Source: Syntrophomonas sp. UBA5314
Lineage (GTDB): Bacteria; Bacillota; Syntrophomonadia; Syntrophomonadales; Syntrophomonadaceae
Length of the DNA stretch: 64,000 bases
Assembly (NCBI GenBank): GCA_002410325.1
Contig: DHRK01000064.1
Span: forward strand, 14,062 to 78,061
Reading direction: 5' to 3'
Part shown: piece after piece, positions 17,478-25,414 of the stretch
Layout of the letters: the number at the start of each line of letters is the position of its first letter
Position numbering within the stretch: the stretch's first letter is position 1
Notes under the pieces: model-generated
What the model saw: the letters and a program-made list of their open reading frames with translations, nothing else
What the model was told of the DNA's origin: nothing
Database searches by the model: none
Translations under genes and position numbers: made by a program

Positions 17478-18692
17478 ATGTTTACTCATTTTTATTACAC
17501 GCTAAAAAACTTCGGGGTGCCGGTGTCGTTTAATGAATGGGACGCTCTGCTGGAAGCCCTGGAACAGGGTCTGGCCTGCGCCAGTTTAAACGGCTTCTAT
17601 CATTTGAGCCGGGCTTTGCTGGTCAAGACGGAAGCTCATTATGACCGGTTTGATCAGGCCTTTGCCAGTTATTTTGGCAATATTGAAACACCCGAAGGAC
17701 TCCCCGAAAAGATCTGGGAATGGCTTGAAAAAGAGCTTCCCCAGCTGGAAATAACCGAGGAAATGAAACGCAACCACCGCCAGTTGGATTTGGAAGAGAT
17801 GAAGCGAATGCTGGCCGAACGGCTGGCCGAGCAGAACGAGGAGCACCACGGCGGCAACCGCTGGGTGGGAACCGGAGGCACTTCGCCTTTTGGACATTCC
17901 GGCTATCATCCCGGGGGCATTAGAATCGGCGGTCAATCCCGCAATTTATCGGCGGTCAAAGTGGCGGGCATGCGGCGCTTTCAAGAATTCAGAACCGACG
18001 AGACCCTGGGAGTGCGCCAGTTTCAGATAGCTTTGCGCAAGCTGCGCATGTTCACCACCCGACTGGACGGAGTAAAGAGTGAACTCGACCTGGATCAGAC
18101 CATCAATAAAACCTGCGACAACGCGGGGCGTTTGGAGCTGGTATGGGAAAGACCCCGGGAAAACGGGATCAAAATCATACTGCTGATGGACGCGGGAGGA
18201 TCCATGTACAGTTACAGCCGGCTGTGCAACCAGCTTTTTACGGCTGTCAACCGCTCCAATCACTTCAAAGATTTGAAAGTCTTTTACTTCCACAACTGCA
18301 TTTACGATTGGCTGTACCACAGTTCTTATTGCAGCCTCAACGATTTTACGGAGACCGAATATGTCCTTCGCACCTACAGCCAGGATTACCGCCTCATCAT
18401 AGTGGGTGACGCCAGCATGGCCCCTTCGGAACTGAACCGGGTGGGGGGCATCATAGACTGGGAGCTGTACAACGAGCGCCCGGGCATGGAATGGCTGCAG
18501 CGTTTGCGGCGCCACTTCGAGTATTCGGTATGGCTTAATCCCATCCCCAAACAATACTGGTCCTGGACGGACGGTTCCTATAGCATAGGACAGATTTCCA
18601 AGGTCTTTCCCATGGAGGAATTAACGGTTGACGGGCTGGAGAGGGCGATAAGACAGCTCCGCTCCAGGCAACTACTCAGCAACAGCGTTTAA
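17478..18692 (+). CDS. VWA-domain protein of the CoxE-like/COG3825 type
   Basis: 404-aa partner of the MoxR ATPase. The N-terminal helical part (residues 1-110) ends in a charged linker rich in Glu and Gly-Gly. From about residue 155 the conserved RRFQEFRTDETLGVRQF and LDLDQTINKTCDNAG blocks lead into a von Willebrand A domain. Its metal site reads LLMDAGGSM, so the first MIDAS serine is glycine, as I recall for this COG3825 subgroup; TxVGD-like residues occur in IIVGDASMAPSEL. The family is thought to act with MoxR ATPases in metal-centre or complex assembly. ATG follows GGAGACGGT. Confidence 0.9.
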   Translation: MFTHFYYTLKNFGVPVSFNEWDALLEALEQGLACASLNGFYHLSRALLVKTEAHYDRFDQAFASYFGNIETPEGLPEKIWEWLEKELPQLEITEEMKRNHRQLDLEEMKRMLAERLAEQNEEHHGGNRWVGTGGTSPFGHSGYHPGGIRIGGQSRNLSAVKVAGMRRFQEFRTDETLGVRQFQIALRKLRMFTTRLDGVKSELDLDQTINKTCDNAGRLELVWERPRENGIKIILLMDAGGSMYSYSRLCNQLFTAVNRSNHFKDLKVFYFHNCIYDWLYHSSYCSLNDFTETEYVLRTYSQDYRLIIVGDASMAPSELNRVGGIIDWELYNERPGMEWLQRLRRHFEYSVWLNPIPKQYWSWTDGSYSIGQISKVFPMEELTVDGLERAIRQLRSRQLLSNSV

Positions 18693-18705
18693 AACAATCT
18701 GCAGA

Positions 18706-18742
18706 GGGTAGGAGTGTGTGTTACATTCCTGCCCTTTTTTCA
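18706..18742 (+). terminator. Terminator after the VWA gene
   Basis: GGGTAGGA at 18706-18713 pairs with TCCTGCCC at 18727-18734 and is followed by TTTTTT. The rest of the 308-base gap to the next gene holds the promoter below and no ORF I can support. Confidence 0.75.
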
Positions 18743-18761
18743 TTACATCGCGAGAAAAGGA

Positions 18762-18790
18762 TTGACAGTTTGAGCAGCGGATGATAGTTT
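18762..18790 (+). promoter_or_regulatory. Predicted promoter of the acyl-CoA dehydrogenase operon
   Basis: TTGACA at 18762-18767, a 17-base spacer and TAGTTT at 18785-18790 upstream of a roughly 210-base leader. The -10 is poor, so activation or another start site is possible. Confidence 0.4.
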
Positions 18791-19000
18791 GTAATTAAAT
18801 AGATAACATATTAACTAATTTCGTGCGGTATTATGCCCCGGGTCGAGGCGAATTGTGCTCTGGCAGCCTTATGGATTTGAAATTTACTAGCCTGGGCTAT
18901 CCTGGAGGTGGTAGAGTAAATTAGGAAGCCGTGTTAAATATAGGGGGTGATGCTGCCATCTCCGCAGCCAATTTTAGAAAAGGAGAGGAGAGACGCCAAA

Positions 19001-20140
19001 ATGGATTTCACCTTAACGAAGGAGCAGCTGCTGATCCAAAAGATGGCCAGGGATTTTGCCCAGCAGGCCATAAAACCGGTAGTGGAACAGATTGAGAAGG
19101 AGAATGCGGTCCCGGCGGAAATACTGCAGGGATTGGCGGAACTCGATCTATTCGGTCTGGCCATGCCCGAGCAATATGGCGGGGCCAATGCGGGCTATGA
19201 AAGCTATGTTCTGGCGATGGAGCAGATAGCCCGGGTTTGCACCGGCCCAGCTATGATCATATCAGCCCACAGCCTCGGATTGGGAGCGATCAGCAATTTC
19301 GGCAGTGATGAACAAAAAGCGCAGTATATGCCCAAAAGCTGTAAAGGCGAGCATATCGCTTCCTTTGCCTTTACGGAACCGGGCACCGGTTCTGACCCCA
19401 AACAGTTGACCACCAGCGCCGTCAAAGACGGAGACTATTATGTAATTAACGGCACCAAGAGGTTCATTTCCAATGCCAGCTATCCCGGACCGCTGGTGTT
19501 GTTCGCCATCGAATCAGAGAGCGGCAAACCGACTGCTTTTATCGTAGACAAACTCTGCCCCGGCTACTCGGTATCCCAGCCCTGGGATAAGCTGGGCTGG
19601 CATGGCGGGGACCTGGTCGATATTTACTTGAAGGATGTGAAGGTCCCGGCGGCCAATGTTCTCGGCCAGGCGGGCGACGGTTACCCCATTCTCCAGTACG
19701 GAATCGCCTATGGCAAGATCGGCATGAATTCAGTAGCTCTGGGCACCACCCTGGCTGCTTATGAGGAGGCCGTGCATTACGCCAAGGAAAAGACCCACCG
19801 CGGGCAGTCTATTGCCAAGTTCCAGGCTATTCAGCTCAAGATCGCGGAAATTGCCATGTTGTATGAATCCTCCCGCTGGATGGCCTACCGCCTTGGGTTC
19901 CTGGCCAACAAGCCCAAAAGCTATCGTGATTTTGCCAAGGAAGCGGCCCTGTCCAAAGTAGTAGTGGGACGCAATGCCATGGAAGCAGCCCGGCATGCCA
20001 TGGATATTCATGGCTCTTACGGCTTGATGAACGATTACGAAATCGCCCGGATCTACCGCGATGCTGCCATGGGGCCCCAGGTCGAAGGGGTGTTGGACAT
20101 GCAGAAGATCATTGTGGCCGGGGATATTCTGTTCGGATAA
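19001..20140 (+). CDS. Acyl-CoA dehydrogenase
   Basis: 379-aa FAD flavoprotein that oxidises acyl-CoA or, run in reverse, reduces enoyl-CoA. N-terminal helical domain, then FAFTEPGTGSDPKQLTTSA (FAD/substrate strand motif) near 130, and the C-terminal helices with RQ/QS pattern HRGQSIAKFQAIQLKIAE. The C-terminal VEGVLDMQKIIVAGDIL aligns with the Y-E-G-T-S-E region and retains the catalytic-type glutamate. ATG 19001 follows AGGAGAGGAG. It heads a run of etfB, etfA, crotonase, marR, fixC and fixX. Members in cai/fix-like operons reduce substrates such as crotonobetainyl-CoA; the true substrate here is unknown. Confidence 0.94.
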   Translation: MDFTLTKEQLLIQKMARDFAQQAIKPVVEQIEKENAVPAEILQGLAELDLFGLAMPEQYGGANAGYESYVLAMEQIARVCTGPAMIISAHSLGLGAISNFGSDEQKAQYMPKSCKGEHIASFAFTEPGTGSDPKQLTTSAVKDGDYYVINGTKRFISNASYPGPLVLFAIESESGKPTAFIVDKLCPGYSVSQPWDKLGWHGGDLVDIYLKDVKVPAANVLGQAGDGYPILQYGIAYGKIGMNSVALGTTLAAYEEAVHYAKEKTHRGQSIAKFQAIQLKIAEIAMLYESSRWMAYRLGFLANKPKSYRDFAKEAALSKVVVGRNAMEAARHAMDIHGSYGLMNDYEIARIYRDAAMGPQVEGVLDMQKIIVAGDILFG

Positions 20141-20216
20141 AACCGTGCGGCAAGATTATACAAAATTAGTAATTAACCGATTGATTAGAAATGTCGGTTC
20201 AGGAGGGAAGGATCCA

Positions 20217-20966
20217 ATGAATATTGTAGTGGCCATGAAACAGATTCCGGATCTTCAACAGATTCGGATCCGCAACCGGCAGCCGGTACTGGACGATGTG
20301 CCCTTGACGTTTGGCAACATAGATAAAAACGCTCTGGAGGCGGCGGTGCAGCTCAAAGAAGCAGCCGGCGGACAGGTCATCGTGCTGTGCGCCGGTTCGG
20401 CCGAACTGGAAGACACGGTCAAGGAGGCCCTGGCGGCCGGAGCCGATGAAGCCAGGCTGGTGATCTGCGAAGGCGAGCTGGAAAGCAGCCAGAGCGCCAG
20501 GCTGATTGCCGCAGCCGTCAAACAGATGGAAGCCGTGGATCTGATCCTGTTTGGAGAGGGAAGCGGCGACAATTACTCCTCCCAGGTCAGTTCGCGAGTC
20601 GCTCAGATTCTGGGCTTGCCTCAGGTTGCTTATGCCAATAATATTCAGGCAGAAGGCGGCGCTTTGCGGGTAACCCGTTCCCTGGAGGACTGTGAAGAAA
20701 TACTGGAGCTTCAACTGCCGGCGGTGGTGTCGGTGACGGCCGACATCAATGAAGCCCGCATCCCCTCGGTCACCCAGATCTTAAAGGCGGGGAGAAAGCC
20801 CAAAGAAACCCTTGACATCGGGCAGCTGGGCATTGCCCTGCCGGCCGCCGGGGTTGAAACTTTAAGCAACCTGGCGCCTGAGACCGAGCGCAAACAGGTC
20901 GTTGTCAAGACGGTGGCCGACCTGGTCAAAGCGCTGGAAACCGAAGGCTTTGGGGGGAGGGGATAA
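20217..20966 (+). CDS. etfB: Electron transfer flavoprotein beta subunit (FixA-like)
   Basis: 249-aa AMP/FAD-binding subunit of an ETF. It starts MNIVVAMKQIPDLQQIRI with ATG behind AGGAGGGAAGG, and shows the domain order of the family: N-terminal sheet, nucleotide-binding loop GEGSGDNYSSQVSSRVAQIL (about 115-135) and the EtfA-interacting tail. The loop departs from the common D-G-D-T-x-Q-V pattern, having G-D-N-Y instead. It lies between the acyl-CoA dehydrogenase and etfA. With fixC and fixX in the same cluster it is best viewed as FixA of a FixABCX-type complex, which may bifurcate electrons; that role is inference. Confidence 0.92.
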   Translation: MNIVVAMKQIPDLQQIRIRNRQPVLDDVPLTFGNIDKNALEAAVQLKEAAGGQVIVLCAGSAELEDTVKEALAAGADEARLVICEGELESSQSARLIAAAVKQMEAVDLILFGEGSGDNYSSQVSSRVAQILGLPQVAYANNIQAEGGALRVTRSLEDCEEILELQLPAVVSVTADINEARIPSVTQILKAGRKPKETLDIGQLGIALPAAGVETLSNLAPETERKQVVVKTVADLVKALETEGFGGRG

Positions 20967-20967
20967 G

Positions 20968-21900
20968 ATGGCCGGAATACTGATATTCAGTGAGAAAACC
21001 AAATTGGCCCTGGAGCTGGCATCGGCCGCCCGCGAGCTGAGCGCGGTAAATCCGGGAGAAATATACGCATTGTGCATCAATGACCAGCAGGAGGCCGCGG
21101 AATTGTCGGACAGGGGCCTGGCTGCCTATTTGCTCAACAATCCCGGCTTATCCACTGCCGATACCGCCCTTACGGCAGCCGCCCTGCTGGCCCTGGCCAA
21201 TCAATTGGGCGTTGATACCATACTGCTCTCCTCCGACCGGCGCGGCAAGGAACTGGCCGGCCGGATAGCTGAAGCCTGGGAGGCGGGATGTTTGACCGAC
21301 GTCAAGGGATTCAGCGTCCAGGACGGACAGCTAGCATTTGTCAGGAACGCGTTGGGCGGAGCAACGGTTGCCACTCAGATCATAAAGACGGAGCGCAAGC
21401 TCATCGCCTTTACACCCCGGGCCTTTGCGCCGGTTGAGGGCGGCGGGGGCAGTGTTTTGCCCTTCGAATTCGACATCCCGGCGCCTTCCGTCAAAGTGCT
21501 GGATACCAGAAGCAAAGCCGGAGACATGGTGGATATTCAAGGAGCCGAGCGGCTGGTGATAGTCGGTCAGGGTGTGGAAAACCAGAGTGACTTAAGCTTG
21601 GTAGAACAAATCGCCAGGGCTCTGGGTGCGGAGATTGCCTGTTCCAAGCCGGTGGCCAGCGACAAGAAATGGCTGTCCGAAGAGCGGATCGTAGGTCTTT
21701 CCGGCAAGATATGCAAGCCGGAAGCGGCGATAATACTGGGTGTTTCGGGGCAGGTGCAGTTTACGGTCGGCATCCGCGAAGCCCAGGTCATTTTCTCCAT
21801 TAATAATGACGAGAACGCCTATATGAACAAAATATCCGATTATATACTGGTGGCGGATCTTAAAGATGCCTTACCCGAGCTGGTCAAGGCCCTGGCCTAG
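20968..21900 (+). CDS. etfA: Electron transfer flavoprotein alpha subunit (FixB-like), divergent
   Basis: 310-aa FAD-carrying ETF subunit, one base after etfB's stop; ATG behind GGAGGGGATAAG. The C-terminal FAD domain is recognisable: LVIVGQGVENQSDLSLVEQIA, then SKPVASDKKW, VGLSGKICKPEAAIILGVSGQVQF and INNDENAYMNKISDYI. Several normally fixed residues differ: G-Q-G for G-R-G, K in place of the S-R arginine, and L-S-G for Q-T-G. The N-D-E-N element is kept. These changes suggest a specialised branch or altered flavin environment. It should pair with the EtfB encoded just before it. Confidence 0.9.
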   Translation: MAGILIFSEKTKLALELASAARELSAVNPGEIYALCINDQQEAAELSDRGLAAYLLNNPGLSTADTALTAAALLALANQLGVDTILLSSDRRGKELAGRIAEAWEAGCLTDVKGFSVQDGQLAFVRNALGGATVATQIIKTERKLIAFTPRAFAPVEGGGGSVLPFEFDIPAPSVKVLDTRSKAGDMVDIQGAERLVIVGQGVENQSDLSLVEQIARALGAEIACSKPVASDKKWLSEERIVGLSGKICKPEAAIILGVSGQVQFTVGIREAQVIFSINNDENAYMNKISDYILVADLKDALPELVKALA

Positions 21901-22005
21901 CATCGCTGCACAAGTTGTATAATATATGCGGCCGGGCGCTGCGGGCGTCCGTTTAAAGGTCTTAATCGGCCTGTAGACTATAAATACTATAAGGGGGATA
22001 TCACA

Positions 22006-22797
22006 ATGGCCAATGATACAGTAATAGTAACGAAAAAAGGCGGCATCTGCACCATCACCATGAACCGCCCCCAATCAATGAACGCCTTGAACGGGGACCT
22101 GATGACAGGCCTGCTGGATGCGGTTCAGCAGTGCTATGACGAAAGCGTCAGAGCGGTTGTGCTGACCGGAGCCAGCAAAGCCTTCTGCCTGGGCGGGGAT
22201 ATAGCATGGGCCAACACCTATGGCGACGGAGACCGGCAGGCTTTCTTTAGAGATTTTACCGTTCCCCTGGCCCGTATGATTTCCGATATGCGGCAGCTGC
22301 CCAAACCGATTATCGCTGCCGTGAACGGTATATGCGCCGGAGTCGGAATGAGTTTTGCCGCGGCCTGCGATATTCGCATCTGCCATTCCCAGGTGGTTTT
22401 CAAACAGGCCTACACCGGCGTGGGCATCAGCCAGGACGGCGGCTTCAGCCAGATGGTGCCTTTGATTGTAGGACTGGGCAGAGCCAGCGAAATGGTCTTC
22501 CTGGATGAAGTGATAACTGCCGAAAAGGCCCTGGACTGGGGATTTGTGAATAAGGTGGTGGCTCCCGAGGAGTTTGCCACCGAGGTTGAAAAAATGGCTG
22601 CCAAACTGGCCAGCGGAGCGACCCAAGCCTTTGCCTCCTCCAAGGCTTTGATGAACAAAGCCCTGCTGCCCTTCCTGGAAGTCCAACTGGAGGCAGAACG
22701 CGCCGGGGTTATGGCTACATCCCTCACCGACGACTACAAGGAAGGGATTGCTGTTTTTACCGGGCAAAAGAAAAAACCGGAATTCATGGGAAAATAA
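22006..22797 (+). CDS. Enoyl-CoA hydratase/isomerase family protein lacking both hydratase glutamates
   Basis: 263-aa crotonase-fold protein with the CoA-binding segments TMNRPQSMNALN and AFCLGGDIAW (oxyanion Gly) and a second oxyanion loop GICAGVGMSFAAACDI. The first catalytic Glu of hydratases is replaced (position of E in G-G-G-C-E is Ser) and the second is Tyr in FKQAYTGVGISQDGG. The Asp in ISQDGGF matches the acid used by PaaG-type isomerases. It may therefore be an isomerase or another crotonase reaction rather than a hydratase. ATG behind AAGGGGGAT. Its place in the acyl-CoA/ETF operon suggests action on the same substrate. Confidence 0.9.
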   Translation: MANDTVIVTKKGGICTITMNRPQSMNALNGDLMTGLLDAVQQCYDESVRAVVLTGASKAFCLGGDIAWANTYGDGDRQAFFRDFTVPLARMISDMRQLPKPIIAAVNGICAGVGMSFAAACDIRICHSQVVFKQAYTGVGISQDGGFSQMVPLIVGLGRASEMVFLDEVITAEKALDWGFVNKVVAPEEFATEVEKMAAKLASGATQAFASSKALMNKALLPFLEVQLEAERAGVMATSLTDDYKEGIAVFTGQKKKPEFMGK

Positions 22798-22819
22798 TAT
22801 AAGCTTACAGCTGGACACC

Positions 22820-22855
22820 TTGACACTGGCCTGATTATGGCATTTAATTATTAAA
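22820..22855 (+). promoter_or_regulatory. Promoter with overlapping palindrome upstream of marR
   Basis: TTGACA at 22820-22825, 17 bases, and TTTAAT at 22843-22848 form a good sigma-A promoter. The -10 is the left half of a palindrome TTTAAT-T-ATTAAA (22843-22855), a plausible operator for the MarR protein encoded 62 bases downstream. Binding there would block the promoter. Confidence 0.55.
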
Positions 22856-22917
22856 GTATTTAATTCGTCCATGAATAGTCAAGATGTAAACTAATTGAGC
22901 TTGAGGGGTTTATCAGA

Positions 22918-23355
22918 ATGCTTAATTTTACTACTTTTTGGTGCTTCCGGCTGAACGCCCTGTCGCGCAAGGTGAGCCGGCTTTATAACAACCGCTGTAT
23001 TGAGCATGGCGTTACCGCGGCGCAGTCTTTTGTGATATTTGATGTAATGGACCATGAAGGCACCAGTGTCAAAGACATTGCCGCCCGTATCCAGCTGGAT
23101 AGTCCCGCCGTAACCGGATTAATAGACCGTCTGGTTAAGGAGGGTCTGGTAGAAAGAAAGGAAGATCCGGAAGACCGGCGAAGCCTGAAGATTTACCTGA
23201 CTCCCAAAGGCCGGGTCCTGGTGGACAGTAAATTAGTTCCCATGGCCCTGGATTTCAACCGGTTCATACGAAGTATGGTCGCTCCGGAAATATCAGGCGA
23301 TTTTCAACGCTCCCTGGATCTTTTCGATCAAGAGGTAAGCAAGATTGGTGAATAA
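22918..23355 (+). CDS. MarR-family transcriptional regulator
   Basis: 145-aa winged-helix regulator. The HTH lies at about residues 45-70 (TSVKDIAARIQLDSPAVTGL), followed by the wing KEDPEDRRSLKIYLTPKG, the strongest MarR signature. Start is ATG, preceded by TTGAGGGGTTTATCAGA. MarR proteins usually respond to small ligands; placed inside an acyl-CoA operon it may sense an aromatic or acyl-CoA intermediate. An AT-rich palindrome over its own promoter suggests autoregulation, and the upstream genes may be controlled as well. Confidence 0.93.
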   Translation: MLNFTTFWCFRLNALSRKVSRLYNNRCIEHGVTAAQSFVIFDVMDHEGTSVKDIAARIQLDSPAVTGLIDRLVKEGLVERKEDPEDRRSLKIYLTPKGRVLVDSKLVPMALDFNRFIRSMVAPEISGDFQRSLDLFDQEVSKIGE

Positions 23356-23590
23356 TTATCGAAAGCCCTGTCGCTAAAAAATCATCCCTTGGGGTTGGCC
23401 TGCCTGACAGGCGCCCCGAAGTGGACCGTTGATGCCGCTTATCAGCCTGTCTTTCACCCGATAAACAAGCTGCCGCGCCTTGTACGGAAGCGGTAAAACC
23501 GATAAAATTATTACAATAACAAAATATTGGTACAACAAGTTTGCTGGTTAAGATCCCATCATAAACCTTATCTCGAAAGAGGTGAAGAGT

Positions 23591-24877
23591 ATGGAGAAGT
23601 TTGATGTAATTGTTGTAGGGGCGGGCCTGGCTGGTTTGGCGGCAGCCTACACCCTGGCCCAGGAAGGCCTGGAGGTTCTGGTCCTGGAAAAGGGCGACTA
23701 TCCCGGGGCCAAAAACGTGACCGGGGGGCGTTTGTATGTCAATCCGGTGCGGGATTTGTTCCCTGAACTGTGGGCCAAAGCTCCCCTGGAGAGGCCTATC
23801 GTACACGAGGAAGTGGCGGTCTTTGCGCGTGAACGGTCTTTGACCGTCTCCTATACCGGAGACGAACTCAGGCAGGAACCCTACCAGAGCTATAGCATAT
23901 TGAGGGCTAAATTCGATCGCTGGTTTGCGGGGCAGGCTGAAAAAAAAGGCGCTATGCTTATCACCAAGAGCCGGGTGGATGAGCTAATTATGGAAAACGG
24001 CCGGGTGATCGGCGTCAGAACCGGGGGAGACGAATTGGGGGCCGATGTAATCATAGCCGCCGATGGAGTGCTGTCCCTGACGGCTGAGCAGGCCGGCCTG
24101 CGCCGGCCGGGAGATCCGCACCACTACGCGGTGGGATTTAAAGAAGTGATCGAACTGGAGCGCGGCGTGATCGAAGACCGCTTTAACCTGACCGGCGACG
24201 AGGGGGCGGCCCGCCTCTTTATGGGCGAAGTAACCCGCGGTAAGTTCGGGGGCGGTTTTCTCTACACCAACCGGGAAAGCCTGAGCCTGGGTATAGTGGT
24301 CGGCATCAAGGACCTCTATGAGGCCGAACCGGCTGTTCAAGCACCCCAGCTCCTGGATGATTTCAAGCAGCGTCCGGAAATAGCCCGGTTGATCCAGGGC
24401 GGTCAGACGGTTGAGTATTCAGCCCATGTAATACCGGAAGGCGGGTTGAAATCCTTTGCCCGGCTGTATGGCGACGGAATTCTGGTGGCTGGAGATGCGG
24501 CCGGTTTTTCGATGAATATAGGGGTAAGCGTTAGGGGGATGGAATACGCGCTGGCATCGGGTTATTACGCCGCCCAGGCGGTGTTAAAGGCCCGGGAAAA
24601 CAGTGACTTCAGCGCCGCCGGCTTGAAGGTCTATCAGGACCTGCTGGATGCCAGTTTTGTAATGAAGGACTTCCAGAGCTTCCAGGACGCTCCCCAGGCC
24701 CTGGAAAACCCGAGATTCTTCCAATATTATCCCGAACTGGCGGGGAATATAATGAAAGATCTATACGCGGTCCCGGCCGGACCCAAAGATAAACTGTATC
24801 CAACCATAAAAAAATACCTGGGCTTCGGTAATCTATGGGCTATGTTCGGCGACTTGAGAAAGGTGATGAAAATATGA
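23591..24877 (+). CDS. fixC: FixC-like flavoprotein (ETF:quinone oxidoreductase family)
   Basis: 428-aa FAD oxidoreductase that passes electrons from ETF to quinone or a bifurcation partner. The N-terminal dinucleotide fold is VIVVGAGLAGLAAAYTLAQE, followed by the FixC signature YPGAKNVTGGRLY near residue 40 and SYSILRAKFDRWF near 102. The body has GVKEV-like VGFKEVIELERGVIEDRF, GGGFLYTNRESLSLG and the second FAD motif GILVAGDAAGFSMNIG. ATG 23591 follows AGAGGTGAAGAGT; GTG 23582 is an alternative. It overlaps fixX by ATGA. Unlike full ETF-QO it lacks the Fe-S domain, which FixX supplies. Confidence 0.93.
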   Translation: MEKFDVIVVGAGLAGLAAAYTLAQEGLEVLVLEKGDYPGAKNVTGGRLYVNPVRDLFPELWAKAPLERPIVHEEVAVFARERSLTVSYTGDELRQEPYQSYSILRAKFDRWFAGQAEKKGAMLITKSRVDELIMENGRVIGVRTGGDELGADVIIAADGVLSLTAEQAGLRRPGDPHHYAVGFKEVIELERGVIEDRFNLTGDEGAARLFMGEVTRGKFGGGFLYTNRESLSLGIVVGIKDLYEAEPAVQAPQLLDDFKQRPEIARLIQGGQTVEYSAHVIPEGGLKSFARLYGDGILVAGDAAGFSMNIGVSVRGMEYALASGYYAAQAVLKARENSDFSAAGLKVYQDLLDASFVMKDFQSFQDAPQALENPRFFQYYPELAGNIMKDLYAVPAGPKDKLYPTIKKYLGFGNLWAMFGDLRKVMKI

Positions 24878-25158
24878 GCGAGATCATGGGACTTAAAGCC
24901 AAATTGGGTCTGGATGTTTTTAAGCCCGATGCCAGGCCTCATATTAGCATTAAACCGGGAATGGAGCGCGATCCCCGTTTGAAGAGGGCGGTGCTGGTAT
25001 GCCCGGCCGGTCTCTATAGCCTGAACGCGGCCGGGGAAGTCGAGTTTACCATCGACGGCTGCCTGGAATGCGGCACCTGCCGCCTGGCCTGCGGGACCGA
25101 AGTGCTGGAGTGGAGCTACCCGGTGGGAGGCTTCGGAGTGCAATTCCGTTTCGGATAG
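24874..25158 (+). CDS. fixX: FixX-like ferredoxin
   Basis: 94-aa ferredoxin-like partner of FixC. It has CPAGLY near residue 48 and CLECGTCRLACG near 69, followed by the typical WSYPVGGFGVQF end. These are the FixX-type cluster ligands, homologous to the Fe-S domain of ETF-QO. The gene starts inside the end of fixC (ATGA overlap), showing translational coupling. It closes the acyl-CoA/ETF/Fix cluster; no terminator is obvious in the 250 bases after it. Confidence 0.93.
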   Translation: MSEIMGLKAKLGLDVFKPDARPHISIKPGMERDPRLKRAVLVCPAGLYSLNAAGEVEFTIDGCLECGTCRLACGTEVLEWSYPVGGFGVQFRFG

Positions 25159-25414
25159 AGCTCAGTCGGGCCGAAGTCTGTTTTAGAACGGGCATTTTAA
25201 AAGAATACCGGCCATCACCGGGAGAGGGTGTTTATGGCTGAACCAGGGGCGAATCACTGCCAGGGCAGTACGATGCGTCCCTTTTCGTTTGGCTCAAGAA
25301 AATAGCGGGTATTATCCTCGTTAATAAATCAAGATCTTCCTTCCGGCGCATATACATATTAGAAAGCCTAATCCGATTGAAATGATTTTGCCTGGCCGGG
25401 AAGGAGTGGGAGCC

